Shown here: piece after piece, positions 41,156 through 50,420 of the stretch
Layout: each line of letters opens with the position of its first letter
Numbering within the stretch: position 1 is the first letter of the stretch
Assembly: GCA_012103075.1 (NCBI GenBank)
Contig: JAAVLQ010000002.1
Location: forward strand, 1,133,001 to 1,197,000
Reading direction: 5' to 3'
Source: Brucella cytisi
GTDB taxonomy: Bacteria > Pseudomonadota > Alphaproteobacteria > Rhizobiales > Rhizobiaceae
DNA: 64,000 bases
Program-made: the position numbers and the translations under genes
The notes under the pieces: generated by a model
What the model was told of the DNA's origin: nothing
The model's input: only the letters and a program-made list of their open reading frames with translations
Databases searched by the model: none

Positions 41156-41606
41156 ATGACCTACAGCAAGAACCCCGAAGCGATTGCGAAGCTCACGCCC
41201 GAGCAATATCGCGTCACACAGGAAAAGCGGCACCGAGCGCCCCGGGACCGGTGAATATCTCTACAACAAAGAGCCGGGAATTTACGTCGATATCGTTTCG
41301 GGCGAGCCGCTCTTCGCCTCGGCCGACAAATATGAGTCCCATTGCGGATGGCCCAGCTTCACCAAGCCGATCGAACCCGCCAATGTTGCCGAACTGAACG
41401 ATATCTCGCATGGCATGGTACGGACCGAAGTGCGCTCGGCACATGGCGACAGTCATCTGGGCCATGTCTTCCCGGATGGGCCGGTTGATCGCGGCGGCCT
41501 TCGCTATTGCATCAATTCGGCCTCACTCCGTTTTTCGTTCCAAAAAGACCGGATGGAAGCGGAGGGATATGGTCAGTATCTCGATCAGGTCGAAGATATC
41601 GGTTGA
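41156..41606 (+). CDS. msrB: Peptide-methionine (R)-S-oxide reductase, one frameshift
   Basis: About 149 residues after repair. ATG at 41156; one surplus A near 41223 (GAAAAGCGG for GAAAGCGG) breaks the frame between [10 protein letters not shown] and [14 protein letters not shown]. The SelR domain is complete: [22 protein letters not shown] and the catalytic cysteine in [11 protein letters not shown]. The CxxC pairs that bind structural zinc in many MsrB proteins are absent (VSGEPLF in place of CCG.PLF). It repairs oxidised methionine with thioredoxin as electron donor. Confidence 0.92.
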
Positions 41607-41614
41607 TTTCTATG

Positions 41615-41641
41615 TCAGGCCCGGACCCGTTTCGGGCCTGA
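41615..41641. terminator. Nine-bp perfect hairpin after msrB
   Basis: TCAGGCCCG (41615-41623) and CGGGCCTGA (41633-41641), loop of nine bases, beginning nine bases after the msrB stop. No T-run follows, so termination efficiency is uncertain. Confidence 0.5.
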
Positions 41642-41666
41642 ATGCTCTCCAAAGATAGAGGCGACC

Positions 41667-42076
41667 TTGCCAGACGAAACAAAAGAATTCCGTTCGGATT
41701 TTAAACCCTGACAATGTCGCACCGCCTATAGCGGCTTATTCACATCTGGCAGTCATTCCGTCCGGCACGGAACTTCTGGTTATTGCAGGCCGTCGGCTTG
41801 GACTTGAACCGTACAATTCCCGAAGAGCCGGAAAAGCAATACGAACTGGCTCTGCGCAACATTGTCGGCATCCTCGACAGTCAGGGCCTCACTCCGGCCA
41901 GTCTGGTGAAGCTGAACATCTTCCTCGTGGACCGGCTCGACCCGGAACGCGCCAAAAACATCCGCGCTGAGTTACTGGGTGACAGCCTTCCACCGACCAC
42001 GCTCGTTTATGTCGCCGGACTGGCACGGCCCGAGCTGAAGGTCGAAATCGAAGGCATGGCCGCGCGAAGTATTTGA
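41667..42076 (+). CDS. RidA (YjgF/YER057c/UK114) family protein, two frame changes
   Basis: The middle and C-terminal parts are clear: EKQYELALRNIVGILDSQGL, LVKLNIFLVDRLDPERAKN and LPPTTLVYVAGLARPELKVE with the conserved Arg replaced by the TLVYV context. Upstream frames give ILNPDNVAPPIAAYSHLAVI, the usual RidA start. Breaks lie near 41685 and 41787. A TTG at 41667 is the best available start. About 136 residues. RidA proteins hydrolyse reactive enamines/imines from PLP enzymes; close relatives lacking the Arg have other imine substrates. Confidence 0.82.
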
Positions 42077-42100
42077 AATAAAATAACCGCGATATGGAAA

Positions 42101-42118
42101 TAATTTGCATACAAATTA
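42101..42118. promoter_or_regulatory. Palindrome TAATTTG-CATA-CAAATTA
   Basis: Perfect seven-base arms in an AT-rich stretch 25 bases after the RidA gene. It could be an operator for something reading rightward; support is weak. Confidence 0.3.
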
Positions 42119-42224
42119 ATTGATCCACAGGCATTACATCGGGCCATGAAGTAAGACTTCTTTCTGTCGCAATGATCACTAATCTGATCCAGCGCACCGC
42201 TTCGGCGGAATCAGGCAAATGCGC

Positions 42225-42265
42225 AGCCTCGGTATGATTATGCTATCACCACACATACCGAGGCT
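42225..42265. other. Perfect 12-bp stem-loop in the RidA-LytTR gap
   Basis: AGCCTCGGTATG (42225-42236) and CATACCGAGGCT (42254-42265) are exact complements around a 17-base loop. The 388-base gap 42077-42464 holds no ORF I can support. The hairpin could be a terminator, a small-RNA stem or a repeat unit. There is no T-run on the plus strand (TTCCGGGG follows). Confidence 0.55.
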
Positions 42266-42464
42266 TTCCGGGGCTTTTGGCCGTTTCATGTCCATTACGC
42301 CGCCCCATTCCAGATATTTCTTCACTCTGATAGGTAAATCAACCGGCACAATGGTTGCAGCCGCAGCATGATTTCCATTGCAAATAGCGAAAAACTATAT
42401 TCAATATACTGTCTTACTATTAAAGGACTATCGATTTCGATAACGCAACATTTTGGGAGGCAGC

Positions 42465-43385
42465 TTGGACAGCGCAGTTGGGGCCTACCGGATTTATTCT
42501 GAAAAGGAGTGCTCGGACGCACCTGCACTCGACTGGCCCTACGTTTGCGCACTGCACCTGCTCCGAGAACCCTTCGAGAACGCGATTTCGGAGTTTCTCG
42601 CCTTCGTGGGCAATGCATCGCGGGCTGATCGCGCCCGGATGATCGAATATTCGCCTGATCTGCTGCGGTTTTGTAACACGCATGAATGGTGCAAAGGCGA
42701 TACAACCGCCTATATTTCCGAACTTCAGGAAACCCCAACCACGCTAATTGGTTGGCTGCACCGTTATCTGACCGAGGGACAGGCCGTCGCCGTCCACGAT
42801 GTCAGGGGCTGCCGCGCACCGCGCGCGCCATCCGTGCTGAATTCCTGCGTCAGGGCAATCAAAGCATACTCAGCATACCGGTTTTTCATCAGCGTCGGCT
42901 GCGAGGGATCGTCGGTTTCGATACGACCGTGGAAGCCAGACACTGGTCGCGCGCGGAAATCAAGGCCATGTTCCAATGTGCGTGCCTGATCGCACAGGCG
43001 AAATATTCGACCTCCGATGAGGAAGCGGTGTCAGACGAAGAGCCCGACCCGACATCAGTAATCTATGTCAGCAAACGCGGCGTAATGCGCGGAGTGTCCC
43101 CGGAGGAAATCATCGGGGTGCGCTCGGCTGGCAATTACAGCGAGATATGGCTTGGCGATGGTTCCTCCGTTCTTGATTCCAGACCGCTTGGCATATGGGC
43201 AGGCATTCTCCCCGCTAGCGTCTTTTTTTCGCATTCACCGCACGACGTTCATAAACGTGCTGCATGTATCGGACTTGGACAGAAGTACCATCGACAAATG
43301 GCTGGTCAGGATGCGTGGCATCGATCAGTCGTGGCCGGTCTCGCGATCCTATCGAAAAGCGTTGCGGGAGCGCCCGGGCTTCTAG
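42465..43385 (+). CDS. LytTR-domain transcriptional regulator, two frameshifts
   Basis: TTG at 42465 follows GGGAGG. The N-terminal 190 residues look like a sensory (GAF-like) region (LIGWLHRYLTEGQAVAVHDV, then SILSIPVFHQRRLRGIVGFD). The C-terminal LytTR domain begins RGVMRGVSPEEIIGVRSAGN, has VFFRIHRTTFINVLHV after the second break, and ends in SRSYRKALRERPGF. Breaks lie near 42815 and 43226, the latter in a seven-T run. Repaired length is about 306 residues. LytTR proteins bind direct repeats; no partner histidine kinase is seen. Confidence 0.82.
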
Positions 43386-43522
43386 CCTTTGTTTCGCCTT
43401 GTTTTCGCCCGTTCGTCGCCACAAAATTTGATGCGAAATAAGCAGATTTTGCTCCAAAAATGCCGCTTCAGCGCCGAACGGACGCAAATCCCGAACTTCC
43501 TCAATTTGAAATCGGCGCTTGG

Positions 43523-43621
43523 AGCATAATCCGAACGGAGCAAAACGAGGATCGATAAGATTATGCTTTGGAAAGAAAATCTTAGAGCACCGATCTGATT
43601 GAATCAGATCGGTGCTCTAAG
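43523..43621. repeat. Composite palindromic intergenic element
   Basis: AGCATAATC (43523-43531) is the exact complement of GATTATGCT (43559-43567). Thirteen bases later, a perfect 20-bp palindrome has arms 43581-43600 and 43602-43621 around a single G. The second palindrome contains the TAG stop of the minus-strand exporter (43617-43619) and is followed, on that strand, by ATTTTCTTT, so it may also end that transcript. Such elements are common in Brucella/Ochrobactrum by recollection. Confidence 0.75.
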
Positions 43622-45317
43622 ACAGATCCAGATGTGCCTTGAGCGGCATGTCGTCATGAACCGGAACAGTCTGCCTTTCGATCATGCGATGGACGAGCGG
43701 CGGCTTGTCCCCTTTGTGCAAAGAAAGGAGCCGTTCCGACACTTCGGCATCGGCCCGGGTGCGACGCTGGTTATGGCGGACATACTCGACCCAAGTTGGC
43801 ACGTGATAGCTTTCCGTCCGTGTTTCCGGATTCTCCAGATCACGCAGCAGCACCCATTGCCGGGCACCATCGCGGATACGCATACGGCGGCGCAAAGCCA
43901 TGGCGGAAAGGAAGGCTGGAACATCTTCCTGTGCGATCTTGTAGTCGACCATGATCATGATCGGACCGCTGCGCGAACGCAAATCCAGCCGAAGCTGCGG
44001 CTCGCTGAAACGGTTGAGCGGGTCGAGATTGAGGTCTTCAAATTCAGGCTGCGGCAGGAGCAGACCGATCAGCGCGCCGAACATCAGCACCACGGCAGCA
44101 GCCAGAAGCGCGCCCGGCACGCCATATTCATCTGCGACAGAGCCCCATAGCCAGCTACCTGCCGCCATCCCGCCGAAAGTCGCCGTCTGATAGAGCGCCA
44201 GAGCACGCCCCACCACCCAGCGCGGCGTGGAAAGCTGTACGGTGACGTTGAACAGCGACAGCGCCAAAACCCACGAAACACCCGCAGGCAGCAGGAAAAT
44301 GCAGCTCAGCCACATATTCCGACTGATCGACAGCAAGGCACAACTGATCGCAAAGGCCACAAAAGCACCGCGCACCAACCATTCATTGCCGAGCAGTTCG
44401 CGAAGCCGGGCACTGAGCAAGGCGCCGCCAATGGCGCCAAGCCCGAAAAAGCCCAGCATGATACCGTAGGTGAGCGCTGTTCCGTCGACGAGGTCGCGCG
44501 CGACGAGCGGCAAAAGCGCCAGAATGACAATCGCGGACAGACCGAACAGAAACCCCCGAACATCACCTTGAGCAGGTTCGGCGACATAGCGACATAACGC
44601 AGCCCTGCCACCATGGCCGGTCCCAGCGTTTCGCGCGGCAGGGTGGATTTGACCGTTTCCGGCTTCCACCGCCATAGCGCCAGAATAAGCGCACAATAGC
44701 TGAACGCGTTGAAAATGAAGGCAAAAGCAGCACCCGCTGCCGCAACGATGATGCCGCCGATGGCAGGACCAATGCTGCGCATGAGATTGAAGCTCATGCT
44801 GTTGAGCGCTACAGCTGCGGGCAGATTGGTACGGGGCACGATGTCCCCATCGACGCCTGCCATGACGGGTTGTGCAAGGCCCCGCCGCAGCCGATCAGGA
44901 ATGTGAAGCTGAGCAGCATCCATGGTGTGAGAATGCCAAGATAGGCAAAACCGCCAGTGCAACCGAAACAATCAGTAGTAAAACCTGCGCGGTGAGCATG
45001 ATGCAGCGGCGGTCGAAATTATCGGCCAAGGCGCCTGCAGCAACTGAAAAGATCATCACGGGCAGAGTTGTCGAAGCCTGCACCAGTGCAACCATATCGT
45101 CCGAATGGGCGATGGTTGCCATCATCCAGCCAGCACCGACCGTCTGCACCAGACCGCCGAGGTTGGAAACCAATGTAGCTGACCAGAGCGCCCGAAATGT
45201 TTTGTATTGGAAAGGCGCCGGGGGGAAATTCTCTGCGGCACCGGACGACCTCCCGTTCCATCTGCCTAATAGAGCGGATACGTGAATCTCTCCCAAGGGA
45301 CAAGGGGTTAAAACCAA
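43617..45317 (-). CDS. MFS_3-type (enterobactin-exporter-like) transporter with extra C-terminal domain, three frameshifts
   Basis: Twelve-helix MFS protein. The start region TFRALWSATLVSNLGGLVQT and ASTTLPVMIFSVAAGALADN is typical of MFS_3/EntS. Further segments are VPRTNLPAAVALNSMSFNLM and RSIGPAIGGIIVAAAGAAFA. The last 130 residues after about 44040 (PIMIMVDYKIAQEDVPAFLS ... YHVPTWVEYVRHNQRRT) form a soluble domain seen in the DUF894 subgroup, resembling an antibiotic-biosynthesis monooxygenase fold. Breaks lie near 44940, 44885 and 44565. The start is unclear (only TTG at 45317 in frame; ATG at 45262 in another frame). The TetR gene is divergent. Confidence 0.82.
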
Positions 45318-45371
45318 AACCGGCGCAGAACTTCTCCTCCAGTGAGGCTTCCAAACAGTTTTTCTCCCCGA

Positions 45372-45411
45372 TTGACTCCACCTATCAATTAGGTAGACTG
45401 GTCTACCTAAT
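45372..45411. promoter_or_regulatory. TetR operator palindrome ATTAGGTAGAC-TG-GTCTACCTAAT with overlapping promoter
   Basis: Perfect 11-base arms at 45388-45398 and 45401-45411, 18 bases before the TetR start and inside the divergent gap to the MFS exporter. TTGACT (45372-45377) and TAGACT (45394-45399), 16 bases apart, could be a plus-strand promoter whose -10 lies within the operator. The classic arrangement implies that TetR represses both itself and the exporter. Confidence 0.75.
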
Positions 45412-45428
45412 CATTCGGACGAAATGTA

Positions 45429-46017
45429 ATGAGCGATCCCGCGACACCTAGTTCAAAACCGGCACGCGAGCGGCTTCTGCAAGCGGCAGCGGAATTGTTT
45501 TACGATGCGGGCATTTCGGCGACCGGGATCGACGATCATCCAGCGTGCGGGCGTGGCAAAGCAGAGCCTCTACAACAACTTCGCATCCAAGGCGGAGCTG
45601 GTGGCCACCTATCTGGAGCATCGCCATGCCGAATGGCTGGGCCTCTATGACAAGCGCCCGGAAAAGGCAGCAAGCCCGATGGATGGGATACTGGCCATAT
45701 TCGACGCTTATCGCGATCACGCGGAATTTGCCTACGAACACGGGTTTCGCGGCTGCGGGCTGCTGAATGCGGCAGCAGAACTGCCCGCTGGCGATCCGGG
45801 CCGCAAGGCGGTGAGAAAACACAAGGAAGAAGTCGAAGGCCTGCTTGTGACACATCTCACCGGCTTGATCCCGGACGATCCACCTCGGGTCCGCCAGCTC
45901 GCCGTGCAGCTCTCCTTCATTCTCGAAGGAGCAATCATGCGGGCTGGCCTTGAAGGCAATAGTGCGCGTCTTGGCGAGGCCAAGGCCATGATCACGACAA
46001 TTTTGAAACCAGTGTAA
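45429..46017 (+). CDS. TetR/AcrR-family repressor, one frameshift
   Basis: ATG at 45429. The helix-turn-helix spans the break: RLLQAAAELFYDAGISATGI, then IIQRAGVAKQSLYNNFASKA. The ligand domain of about 130 residues follows. The frame changes at about 45535, where two bases (AC of GACACG) seem missing. Repaired length is about 196 residues. A perfect palindrome lies just upstream, and the flanking genes are a divergent exporter and a downstream EamA permease one base after the TetR stop. Confidence 0.88.
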
Positions 46018-46018
46018 A

Positions 46019-46954
46019 ATGCAATCATCAAAAAGCTATCTTCTGGGAGTGACCGCCATCATCGTCGCTTCCACCATCTGGGGCACGACAGGCACCGCAG
46101 CAACCTTTGCGCCCGAGGTTGGCGCGGCGGCGATCGGCGCCCGCTGCCATGGGACTTGGTGGACTGGCGCAGGCGGCAATCGCCCGGCGCGGGCTGATCG
46201 CTTCACGAAAGGCGCTCGCCGATCAATGGCGCGTCCTGTTGGTGGGAGCCGTCTGCGTCGCGATCTATCCCCGCGCCTCTATGGCTCCATGCGGATGGCT
46301 GGCGTGACCATCGGAACGGTCATTTCGCTCGGTTCCGCCCCGCTTCTTTCGGCAGGGATTGAGTATCGGCAAAGCGGCTTTCGCCCTTCGCTGCGCTGGC
46401 TGGCAGGTGCGATCATCGGCATTGTCGGCATGGTGCTGCTCAGCATGTCGGAGGACGGCGGCGGCCACGCCGCGTCAGCAGAAGGCTCCACACTCATGGG
46501 AGCCTTGGTCGGATTGGTGGCGGGCTTCACCTATGCGCTTTATTCCTCATGCGCGCGCCAGCTGATGCAGGGCGGCATATCATCGACAACCGCCATGGGC
46601 GCGACTTTCGGTATAGGCGGTCTTTTGTTGATGCCAGTTCTGCTCGCAACCGGCGGACCGTTCCTCGCCTCGTGGAACAATGCAGCTGTCGGCCTATACA
46701 TGGCCTTCGTGCCGATGTTCCTCGGCTATGTCTGCTTCGGTTACGGGTTGGGCCGCGTTGAAACCAGTGTGGCGACGACGATCACACTTTTTGAACCGGT
46801 TGTCGCCGCGTTCTTCGCAGTGGTCATTGTCGGTGAACGCCTTTCCGCCCTCGGCTGGTTTGGTGTTCTTCTGGTTGTCATCTGCCTTGTCTGTATCACC
46901 ATACCGACCCGCAGCCAGAAAGCCCCGCTGGAAGTGCCCGAGCCATCAACCTGA
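46019..46954 (+). CDS. EamA/DMT-family permease, two compensating frameshifts
   Basis: Ten-helix drug/metabolite transporter, about 311 residues. SYLLGVTAIIVASTIWGTTG begins the first EamA repeat; the second repeat includes SCARQLMQGGISSTTAMGAT and TLFEPVVAAFFAVVIVGERL, the typical conserved end of the domain. Between about 46135 and 46265 the sequence makes sense only in another frame (GGLAQAAIARRGLIASRKAL). It begins one base after the TetR stop, so it is probably in the same transcript. Substrate unknown. Confidence 0.86.
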   Translation: MQSSKSYLLGVTAIIVASTIWGTTGTAATFAPEVGAAAIGARCHGTWWTGAGGNRPARADRFTKGARRSMARPVGGSRLRRDLSPRLYGSMRMAGVTIGTVISLGSAPLLSAGIEYRQSGFRPSLRWLAGAIIGIVGMVLLSMSEDGGGHAASAEGSTLMGALVGLVAGFTYALYSSCARQLMQGGISSTTAMGATFGIGGLLLMPVLLATGGPFLASWNNAAVGLYMAFVPMFLGYVCFGYGLGRVETSVATTITLFEPVVAAFFAVVIVGERLSALGWFGVLLVVICLVCITIPTRSQKAPLEVPEPST

Positions 46955-46963
46955 CACGCACTG

Positions 46964-47001
46964 TCCGAAAACCGTTTCACACTTTTCGGGATGCGCTTTT
47001 A
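46964..47001. repeat. Intergenic TCCGAAAACCGTTTCACACTT repeat copy
   Basis: CCGAAAA (46965-46971) pairs with TTTTCGG (46983-46989); the sequence continues GGATGCGCTT. It lies between the convergent EamA and LysR genes, and the LysR stop codon (46999-47001) stands at its right end. Confidence 0.65.
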
Positions 47002-47855
47002 ACCGTGCTTTGACTGCGTCGACCGATTCCGGATGACGCGGTTTTCGCAGGAAACCGCATAGAAATCCGCGCCCACCCGTAGCTCGGTGGCCATTGGCTG
47101 GACGAGGCTGCCCGCTGCAACGTCCTTTTCCACGAAGAAACGGCTTGCCAGTGCCAACCCCTGCCCGGCAATCGCCGCATCGATGGCAAGTGACGTCTGG
47201 TTAAAGCGGACATTCTTCGGCGATGTCGACACACCGCCCGGAAAAGCCTTTTCCAAATATTGCGGCCAGAAATTATGCGCGTCGTGCAGCAGCGGATAGC
47301 GCTTTAGATTTTCCGGCAGCCCCGGATCACCAAGCCTTTCGACCAGCACCGGGCTTGCCACGGCGACAATCACGTGCTCGAAAAGCAGCTCCGCGTTCAG
47401 CCCAGACCGAAAGGCGGCGCGCCGTAGCGTACCGCCAGATCGACGGCATCGGTCTGGAAATTGGCGACCTTGTCGCTGGCGACAATGCGCAATTCTATAT
47501 CGGGATGTGCGTGCGTAAATTCCGCCAATCGCGGGATCAGCCACTTCGATGCGAAGGTCGGCGTCACGCTGATGGTCAGGTGCCGCGGCTCGGGTCGCAG
47601 CATTTCGGTCGCCTCCGAAAGCAGGTCGAAAGCCCGTCGCACATTGGCAATGTATGCACGGGCCGGTTCGGTCATGACCAGCGTGCGGGGTTGGCGTTCA
47701 AAGAGTTTCAGTCCAAGCTCTGCCTCAAGCCCGCGTATCTGCTGGGCCACTGCTGCCTGTGTCACGCCAAGTTCTTCCGCTGCCAGCCGGAAATTCAGAT
47801 GTCGCGTGACGACTTCAAACACACGTAGACCATTGAGCGAGGGAAGCCTTTTCAT
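46999..47855 (-). CDS. LysR-family regulator, GcvA-like, one frameshift
   Basis: ATG at 47855; MKRLPSLNGLRVFEVVTRHL and AAEELGVTQAAVAQQIRGLE form the LTTR helix-turn-helix with GcvA-like opening. The effector domain runs through a break near 47400 (AVRYGAPPFG to ELLFEHVIVAVASPVLVERL) and ends with SCENRVIRNRSTQSKHG. About 286 residues. It is divergent from an SDR gene, the usual arrangement of a LysR regulator and its target. Confidence 0.88.
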
Positions 47856-47867
47856 GAGTTAAACTCG

Positions 47868-47880
47868 ATAGAATTTCTAT
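47868..47880. promoter_or_regulatory. Candidate LysR box ATAGAA-T-TTCTAT
   Basis: Perfect 13-base palindrome 13 bases upstream of the LysR start in the 138-base divergent gap. It is placed where autoregulatory LTTR sites are usually found. Confidence 0.5.
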
Positions 47881-47993
47881 TGATTAAAGTTACGCGTTTT
47901 CGTTCGTCACGATAATGGCTCTCCGCTATAACGTCAAATAATGGTTGTCGACAGTTGCGACCGGTGCAACATTTCGGAAAAAAGGAACGCATC

Positions 47994-48698
47994 ATGACAG
48001 TAGAAAAAGTAGCGATTGTAACGGCGGGCGGAAGCGGCATGGGCGCAGCCGCCGCGCGCAGGCTTGCGCAGGACGGTTTCAAGGTTGCAATCCTCTCATC
48101 CTCCGGCAAGGGCGAAGCGCTGGCACAGGAGCTGGGTGGCCTCGGCGTCACCGGATCAAACCAGTCGAATGATGATCTGAAGCGCCTCGTAGACCTTGTT
48201 CTGGAAAAATGGGGCCGTATCGACGTGCTGGTAAACAGCGCAGGTCATGGCCCGCGTGCGCCGATCCTCGAAATTACCGATGAAGACTGGCACAAGGGAA
48301 TGGACACTTATTTCCTGAATGCAGTTCGCCCGTCGCGTCTCGTCGTGCCGACGATGCAGAAGCAGAAGTCTGGTGTCATCATCAATATCTCGACCGCATG
48401 GGCATTCGAGCCGAGCGCCATGTTCCCAACCTCGGCGGTGTTCCGCGCAGGGCTCGCCTCTTTCACCAAGATTTTCGCCGACACCTATGCTGCCGACAAT
48501 ATTCGCATGAACAATGTTCTTCCGTGCTGGATCGACAGCCTGCCGAAGACGGAAGAGCGCCGAGCAAGCGTTCCATTGCAGCGCTATGGCAAGAGCGAGG
48601 AAATCGCGGCGACGATCGCCTTCCTCGCATCGGATGGCGCCGCCTACATCACCGGCCAGAACCTGCGCGTGGATGGCGGGTTGACGCGAGCTGTTTAA
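47994..48698 (+). CDS. SDR-family oxidoreductase lacking the canonical YxxxK
   Basis: Intact, 234 residues from ATG 47994 (AAGGAAC upstream). The Rossmann motif TAGGSGMGAAAARRL, the NSAG strand and the C-terminal FLASDGAAYITGQNLRVDGG are textbook SDR. At the active site, where YSASK-like sequence is expected, it reads TSAVFRAGLASFTK, so the catalytic Tyr and the Lys four residues later are both replaced. It may be a divergent oxidoreductase or a binding protein. It is divergent from the LysR gene and ends one base from the convergent XRE gene. Confidence 0.87.
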   Translation: MTVEKVAIVTAGGSGMGAAAARRLAQDGFKVAILSSSGKGEALAQELGGLGVTGSNQSNDDLKRLVDLVLEKWGRIDVLVNSAGHGPRAPILEITDEDWHKGMDTYFLNAVRPSRLVVPTMQKQKSGVIINISTAWAFEPSAMFPTSAVFRAGLASFTKIFADTYAADNIRMNNVLPCWIDSLPKTEERRASVPLQRYGKSEEIAATIAFLASDGAAYITGQNLRVDGGLTRAV

Positions 48699-48699
48699 A

Positions 48700-49502
48700 C
48701 TACGACTCGACGGTGAGCCGCCGCATGGCGGCTGCCGTTTCCTCATTGGCGGGGAAGAAGGTCTCGATGACCACTTCCGACAGCGTGATATCGACGGCGG
48801 TGCCGAATACCGTCGTCGCGCTCAAAAAACTCCAGCGGGCCTTCACGGCTGTCGATCCTGAGCGGAATGGCCACCGGATTATCAGTGACAGTCCCCCACC
48901 CGAAGACACCGCGCGCGCGGGAACCGGATAGGACTTCAGTTCATCGAGAAGCGCTGCCAGACGCGGATCGGCTGAATTGTCCGCATCGCGGGCAAGGCGC
49001 GCAAGAATATGGCTGCGCCACTGCCGAAAATTCTGGATGCGCGGGGCCAGTCCTTCCGGATGCAGGCTGAGGCGAAGCGCATTCACCTCCCCTGCAGAAG
49101 ATATTCCGCCACACCCTCCGTGAGAACACCTACCGCCTTGTTCGCCAGAAGCAGGGTCCAATGCCTGTCGATTGCAAGGGCCGGATGCGGGTTGTGTCCG
49201 TGCAGCAGGGCTTCAATCACGCTTCGCGCGGCGGCAAATTCCGGCGCTTCCAACCCTCGCTCGCTGTGAACGGGCGCATATCCGGCGGCAACCAGTATCC
49301 GGTTGCGCGCCCGCAGCGGCACGTCCAGATGTTCGACCAGACGCAGAACCATGTCGCGGCTCGGCACCGAGCGCCCCGATTCAAGAAAACTCAGATGACG
49401 CTGCGAAATCTCGGCCTCGACCGCCAAGGATAGCTGGCTGAAGCGGCGGCGCTGCCGCCATTCCCGGAGAAGCGAGCCGACTGTCTGTTGTGTTTCGGTC
49501 AT
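48700..49502 (-). CDS. XRE-family regulator with MmyB-like ligand domain, frameshifted
   Basis: An N-terminal XRE helix-turn-helix (GSLLREWRQRRRFSQLSLAV, then EISQRHLSFLESGRSVPS) is followed by a MmyB-type domain that ends TTVFGTAVDITLSEVVIETF and FPANEETAAAMRR. One missing G near 49085 breaks LLQG from EVNALRLSLHPEG, and a second region, about 48840-48900, is scrambled by compensating indels. Repaired length is about 268 residues. The MmyB domain binds hydrophobic or fatty ligands in known relatives. Confidence 0.85.
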
Positions 49503-49678
49503 AGGCTTGTCGGATCCCTTGAACGATTTGACTGCCCATCATGGCTGGTAGGTGCATTCTGGAATGCGCCGCAAAATTCATAGCAACAATTACCTCTCAC
49601 GTAATCGACCCCAGAACGCAACAGGGCAAATATGCAGCCAGCCCGAAGAACGGGACGCCAAATTGAAAGGTCGATAGG

Positions 49679-50137
49679 ATGAAAACCGCACACCCAATAT
49701 TTGCCCTCAAACCGCTCGTCGCCATTGATGCCATTACCTGCGCAGCGATGGGTGCCGCGCTTGTCACTGCCTCAGCACCGGTGGGCGAACTGACTGGAAT
49801 TCCAGCGTCGTTGCTTTACTGGGCAGGCGTACTGCTGCTGCCAGTGGCGGCCTTCATAGCATGGGTGTCGCGGAGCTCAAATCCTCCGGCATGGGCGGTA
49901 AACCTCGTCATTCTTGGCAATGGCGCATGGGTTGTTGCCAGCCTTTTCCTGCCTGTTGCAGGAATGATTGCACCCAATCTGTTCGGCTGGGTTTTTCTCG
50001 TTGGACAGGCCGCGGCTGTGACTGTGCTTACCGGCTCGAAGTTCGCGCCGCCCGCATCCCTCAAACCGCATTCTGATCGAACGGAGACCTCAAATGACCG
50101 CTTATGCAATCGCGCAGCTTCGCAATGTTCGGGTTAA
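49679..50137 (+). CDS. Small four-helix membrane protein of unknown function
   Basis: 152 residues as read, with hydrophobic segments at about residues 12-33, 40-62, 72-94 and 96-118, so an integral membrane protein of DoxX-like or similar size. I do not recognise a family with confidence. It overlaps the DUF1330 gene by 44 bases; in a neighbouring frame the end would be GDLK with an ATGA overlap at 50094-50097, so the last residues may be shifted. Its operon partner gives no clear function. Confidence 0.65.
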   Translation: MKTAHPIFALKPLVAIDAITCAAMGAALVTASAPVGELTGIPASLLYWAGVLLLPVAAFIAWVSRSSNPPAWAVNLVILGNGAWVVASLFLPVAGMIAPNLFGWVFLVGQAAAVTVLTGSKFAPPASLKPHSDRTETSNDRLCNRAASQCSG

Positions 50138-50411
50138 TCAGGGAATTGTCGATTATCTGAAAGCCATCGATGGAACTCTCGCACCGTTCGACGGACACTT
50201 CATCATCCACGGCGGACCTAAGGACGAACTGGAAGGTTTGTCACCGGACGATCTGATCGTCATCGCTTTTCCCGATCTGGCAACAGCACGCAACTGGTAT
50301 GCCTCGCCTGCCTATCAGGCGATTATCGAATGGCGCCGGCAAGGATCAGAAGGAGAGGTGTTTCTGATCGACGGCGTCGATAAAGATCACCGCGCCGCCG
50401 ATATTCTATGA
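50094..50411 (+). CDS. DUF1330-family protein
   Basis: Intact, 105 residues, a dimeric alpha-beta barrel fold: MTAYAIAQLRNVRVNQGIVD, the central HFIIHGGPKDELEGLSPDDL, and FPDLATARNWYASPAYQAII, the typical conserved end of the domain. The biochemical role of DUF1330 is unknown. It lies directly before a strong bidirectional terminator. Confidence 0.85.
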   Translation: MTAYAIAQLRNVRVNQGIVDYLKAIDGTLAPFDGHFIIHGGPKDELEGLSPDDLIVIAFPDLATARNWYASPAYQAIIEWRRQGSEGEVFLIDGVDKDHRAADIL

Positions 50412-50420
50412 AGCCAAATC

